Source of the DNA: Bacillota bacterium
Lineage (GTDB): Bacteria; Bacillota; Clostridia; Acetivibrionales; DTU013
Assembly: GCA_023418915.1 (NCBI GenBank)
Contig: JAEZYU010000059.1
Span: 33,412 to 97,411, forward strand
Length of the DNA: 64,000 nt
Reading direction: 5' to 3'
Positions 62,271 to 64,000 of the stretch are shown here, in pieces. Position numbers and translations under genes: made by a program. Below the pieces are notes generated by a model that saw only the letters and a list, made by a program, of their open reading frames with translations, made no database searches and was not told the origin of the DNA. Numbering within the stretch: position 1 is the stretch's first letter; each line of letters begins with the position of its first letter.

Positions 62271-62331
62271 CACCGCCAACAGCCTGCTTGCACCACATCC
62301 CAACAGCCGACAGCAGATATGATTATCAATC

Positions 62332-62482
62332 TGGACAAAAATTCCAGTATGGAACTATTTTTTTAGGGAAATTGTGATTTTACACACAATAATGAGCTAA
62401 TACTACGGATTATGTTAACAAAAGTGTCCCATTCTCAAATTTTTGTCCATTCAAGACAGTGAGTATTGCCAAACTGCAATAT
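62332..62482. mobile_element. 151-bp flanking direct repeat, left copy (MITE-like)
   Basis: Matches 63428-63578 over 151 bp with few changes. TGGACAAAAATT (62332-62343) is the perfect inverse of AATTTTTGTCCA (62438-62449), so the first 118 bp form an inverted-repeat element. It lies 46 bp beyond the 3' end of the DUF559-like gene. Confidence 0.8.
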
Positions 62483-62528
62483 AGCTGTACTAGGTCAACA
62501 ATTAAAGTTGCCAAAAACAATATCATGC

Positions 62529-63407
62529 TTATTTTTTATCGAGTACAGAAGCGGTTTTTTTGTTCGGCAATAAACTCCTCAGGGCTGTGTGAAGCTCATC
62601 AAACTTATCTGTGCGTACACGTATGCGTTTGTTAAGACGTCTCGCCAGATTATGTGCAAAATCCCTGCATGCTCCTCTGTCATACAGTTGGATAGTGCTC
62701 AGCCTTATCACTTGTATCCCCTGTCTTTCCAGCACAGCTGCCCGCAACATATCTTTACCCTGTTCCGACGGACTTTTGTGAAAAGTGAAACTATCATACT
62801 CGACTGCTACTTTTGCCTGCTTGTAATAAATATCCGCATAGCATCGATTTTGACCGAGGCGCTTACGCCCTTCATCATTCAGCTCTATCCCGTAATTGAA
62901 CGCAGCACCGCTAAGCCCATATCCACCCAAATTATGAGGTAATGTCAGAATCATATAGGTTATCGATTCCATAATGGACGCTGAACCATTCTCTAAATAT
63001 TTCACCGCCCTCAGGGCTTTACTATGCCCCATATATCCCTGTGTCTTTGCGAGAAATGCATTGAGCCTTTGCTTTGTAGTAACTGCTTTAGAAGGAGTTC
63101 CTTGCTCATGTGAACATAGCTGGAGGCTCAGCAAAATGAGACGGTGTATGCTCAGTTCACCCGCAAGTTCCAAAAACAGCAGTTCCGGAGATGCAACCAT
63201 TTTACCATCACGAAAGGCCACAGCACCTGCCGGGAGAACATGCCCACACGAATGGGTCAATTTCCCATTTTTTCTGAACCTCTCACTATGTTCGGTAACC
63301 GTTATATCTGCAGAATTCCTTTTCTCGGATCCAGTCTCGAAAACAGCATCAATATACGGTATATTCCACATTTTAGCAGCAGAGTAATGACTAACATATT
63401 CTTTCAT
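62529..63407 (-). CDS. DUF559/Vsr-like endonuclease-fold protein (AbiEi-like architecture)
   Basis: A 292-residue protein. The N-terminus (VSHYSAAKMWNIPYID) resembles the winged-helix-linked start of AbiEi-like/DUF559 proteins. The C-terminal part (about 185-265) has a PD-(D/E)XK pattern: CYADIYYKQAKVAVEYDS (Asp, then ExD), HKSPSEQGKDMLRAAVLERQ and VIRLSTIQLYD. Such proteins appear in toxin-antitoxin or defence settings, but the role of this group is not established. No partner gene adjoins. It is enclosed by two 151-bp direct repeats, suggesting transfer as a cassette. The ATG lacks a strong ribosome site. Confidence 0.7.
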   Translation of the reverse strand: MKEYVSHYSAAKMWNIPYIDAVFETGSEKRNSADITVTEHSERFRKNGKLTHSCGHVLPAGAVAFRDGKMVASPELLFLELAGELSIHRLILLSLQLCSHEQGTPSKAVTTKQRLNAFLAKTQGYMGHSKALRAVKYLENGSASIMESITYMILTLPHNLGGYGLSGAAFNYGIELNDEGRKRLGQNRCYADIYYKQAKVAVEYDSFTFHKSPSEQGKDMLRAAVLERQGIQVIRLSTIQLYDRGACRDFAHNLARRLNKRIRVRTDKFDELHTALRSLLPNKKTASVLDKK

Positions 63408-63427
63408 ATAAGCATTATATATCTATA

Positions 63428-63578
63428 TGGACAAAATTTCCAGTATGGAACCAATTTTTTGGGGAAATAGTGATTTTACACACAATAATGAGCTAATACT
63501 ACAGATTATGTTAACAAAAGTGTCCCATTCTCAAATTTTTGTCCATTCAAGACAGTGTGTATTGCCAAACTTCAATAT
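63428..63578. mobile_element. 151-bp flanking direct repeat, right copy (MITE-like)
   Basis: Same orientation and length as the left copy at 62332. Terminal inverted repeats TGGACAAAATTT (63428) and AATTTTTGTCCA (63534-63545) match at 11 of 12 positions. It starts 20 bp upstream of the DUF559-like gene. Confidence 0.8.
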
Positions 63579-63593
63579 GATTGTCTTGTTTAT

Positions 63594-63886
63594 AACGCAT
63601 CGTTCAAAGAAAATTTTTCGATTGTAGAAAATTTTTCTTACCTCTGCGCGTTTCAACGAGGCTGGTCGCAAGCATGGCTTGCTGCTCGCCTATGCATCCG
63701 GGCTGGTCGCAAGCATGGCTTGCTGCTCGCCTATGCATCCCAGGCGGGAGATATGCTCGCATCGTTTTCTTTCGATTAATCGAAAGAAAATATCTGAAAG
63801 GCAATCGGTACCCACCACCAAGCGTTTTTCAGCCTGAAGGCAGAAAAGACGTAAAGAGGTGGGGACATCATTCGCCTCCCTTAATA
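63594..63886. repeat. Dispersed structured repeat, copy D (longest)
   Basis: Starts ATAACGCATCGTTCAAAG, then GTTTCAACGAGG, two tandem 40-bp blocks (63660 and 63702; GGCTGGTCGCAAGCATGGCT...), GGGAGATATGC, a second GCATCGTT, the 26-bp palindrome centred on GATTAATC, the core CCACCACCAAGCGTTTTTCA, GAAAAGACG and a TTCGCCTC end that can pair with AACGAGGC near the start. Confidence 0.87.
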
Positions 63887-63910
63887 AAGTCTCGTATACT
63901 TTGAATATCT

Positions 63911-64000
63911 TCATTTTTCATAGATTTTCATATTGATTCGGTTGAGCCTATTTCCTGGATAATGCATAATGGCTGGTAGTTTTGTGGTTTCAGGCAGAAC
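63911..64000 (-). CDS. C-terminal end of an unidentified protein (cut by window edge)
   Basis: A minus-strand frame is open from the right edge for 29 codons to TGA (63911-63913), ending PGNRLNRINMKIYEK. Too short to identify; it may be chance. It stops just before repeat copy D, as expected if the repeat lies between genes. Confidence 0.35.
   Translation of the reverse strand, partial: VLPETTKLPAIMHYPGNRLNRINMKIYEK

Noticed and set aside
62047..62322. 91-codon frame through the 27-bp array
   Set aside because: Open only because of the repeat period; no ribosome site and equally open frames on the other strand.
63690..63914. 74-codon minus-strand frame at the right end
   Set aside because: Lies almost wholly in structured repeat copy D; related frames appear in other copies by sequence sharing only.

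Overview
The window looks like a chromosomal segment of an anaerobic, endospore-forming member of the Clostridia (Bacillota). The evidence is spoVT and spoVG in the usual Bacillota order purR-spoVG-glmU-prs-pth-mfd-prsA-spoVT, a SigI/RsgI pair of the kind typical of polysaccharide-degrading clostridia, LL-diaminopimelate aminotransferase (DapL), a split archaeal/clostridial-type glutamate synthase, and AGGAGG ribosome sites throughout. No species can be named from this alone.

Layout. 1-1353: an RsgI-type membrane anti-sigma factor (cut by the left edge) and its SigI sigma factor. 1.5-10.9 kb: the conserved housekeeping and sporulation block, all on the minus strand; its GlmU has only the uridylyltransferase domain. 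11-14 kb: murC, fabZ and an HD-domain protein. 14-15.25 kb: gene-free and full of repeats (a 131-bp inverted-repeat element, two tandem arrays, one copy of a dispersed structured repeat). 15.25-26.75 kb: a heterodimeric ABC exporter, a PfkB kinase, a Gre-family protein with a hairpin at its 5' end, an MBOAT/DHHW acetylation pair, a GPH symporter and an acyltransferase. 26.75-28.7 kb: repeats, tRNA-Thr and a DUF2161 nuclease-like gene.

28.8-57.5 kb is the centrepiece: a nitrogen-economy supercluster. Eighteen genes read leftwards, mostly with overlaps or gaps under 25 bp: gltB1-gltB2-purC-purB-purA-ferredoxin-FAD oxidoreductase-gltB3-glnA-ANTAR regulator-purF-carA-carB/dapF-guaA-pyrG-nadE-dapL-asnB. 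Nearly every product makes, spends or transfers glutamine, glutamate, aspartate or ammonia nitrogen. From the same intergenic region a GSIII glutamine synthetase and an Amt-PII fusion diverge. Four nitrogen leaders or spacers (gltB1, GSIII, amt, asnB) carry a hairpin starting AAAGGCG, and one regulator with an RNA-binding ANTAR domain sits inside the operon. Coordination by RNA-level attenuation is a reasonable inference.

57.8-64 kb: an SLH surface protein, a GH9 enzyme without a signal peptide, and an accessory tail in which a DUF559-like gene lies between two 151-bp direct repeats, themselves next to copies of the dispersed structured repeat. Repeats of several unrelated families are abundant, including two cases where the 3' end of a gene with its stop codon has been duplicated (gre, amt) and one where a dispersed repeat supplies the C-terminus of a protein (dapL).
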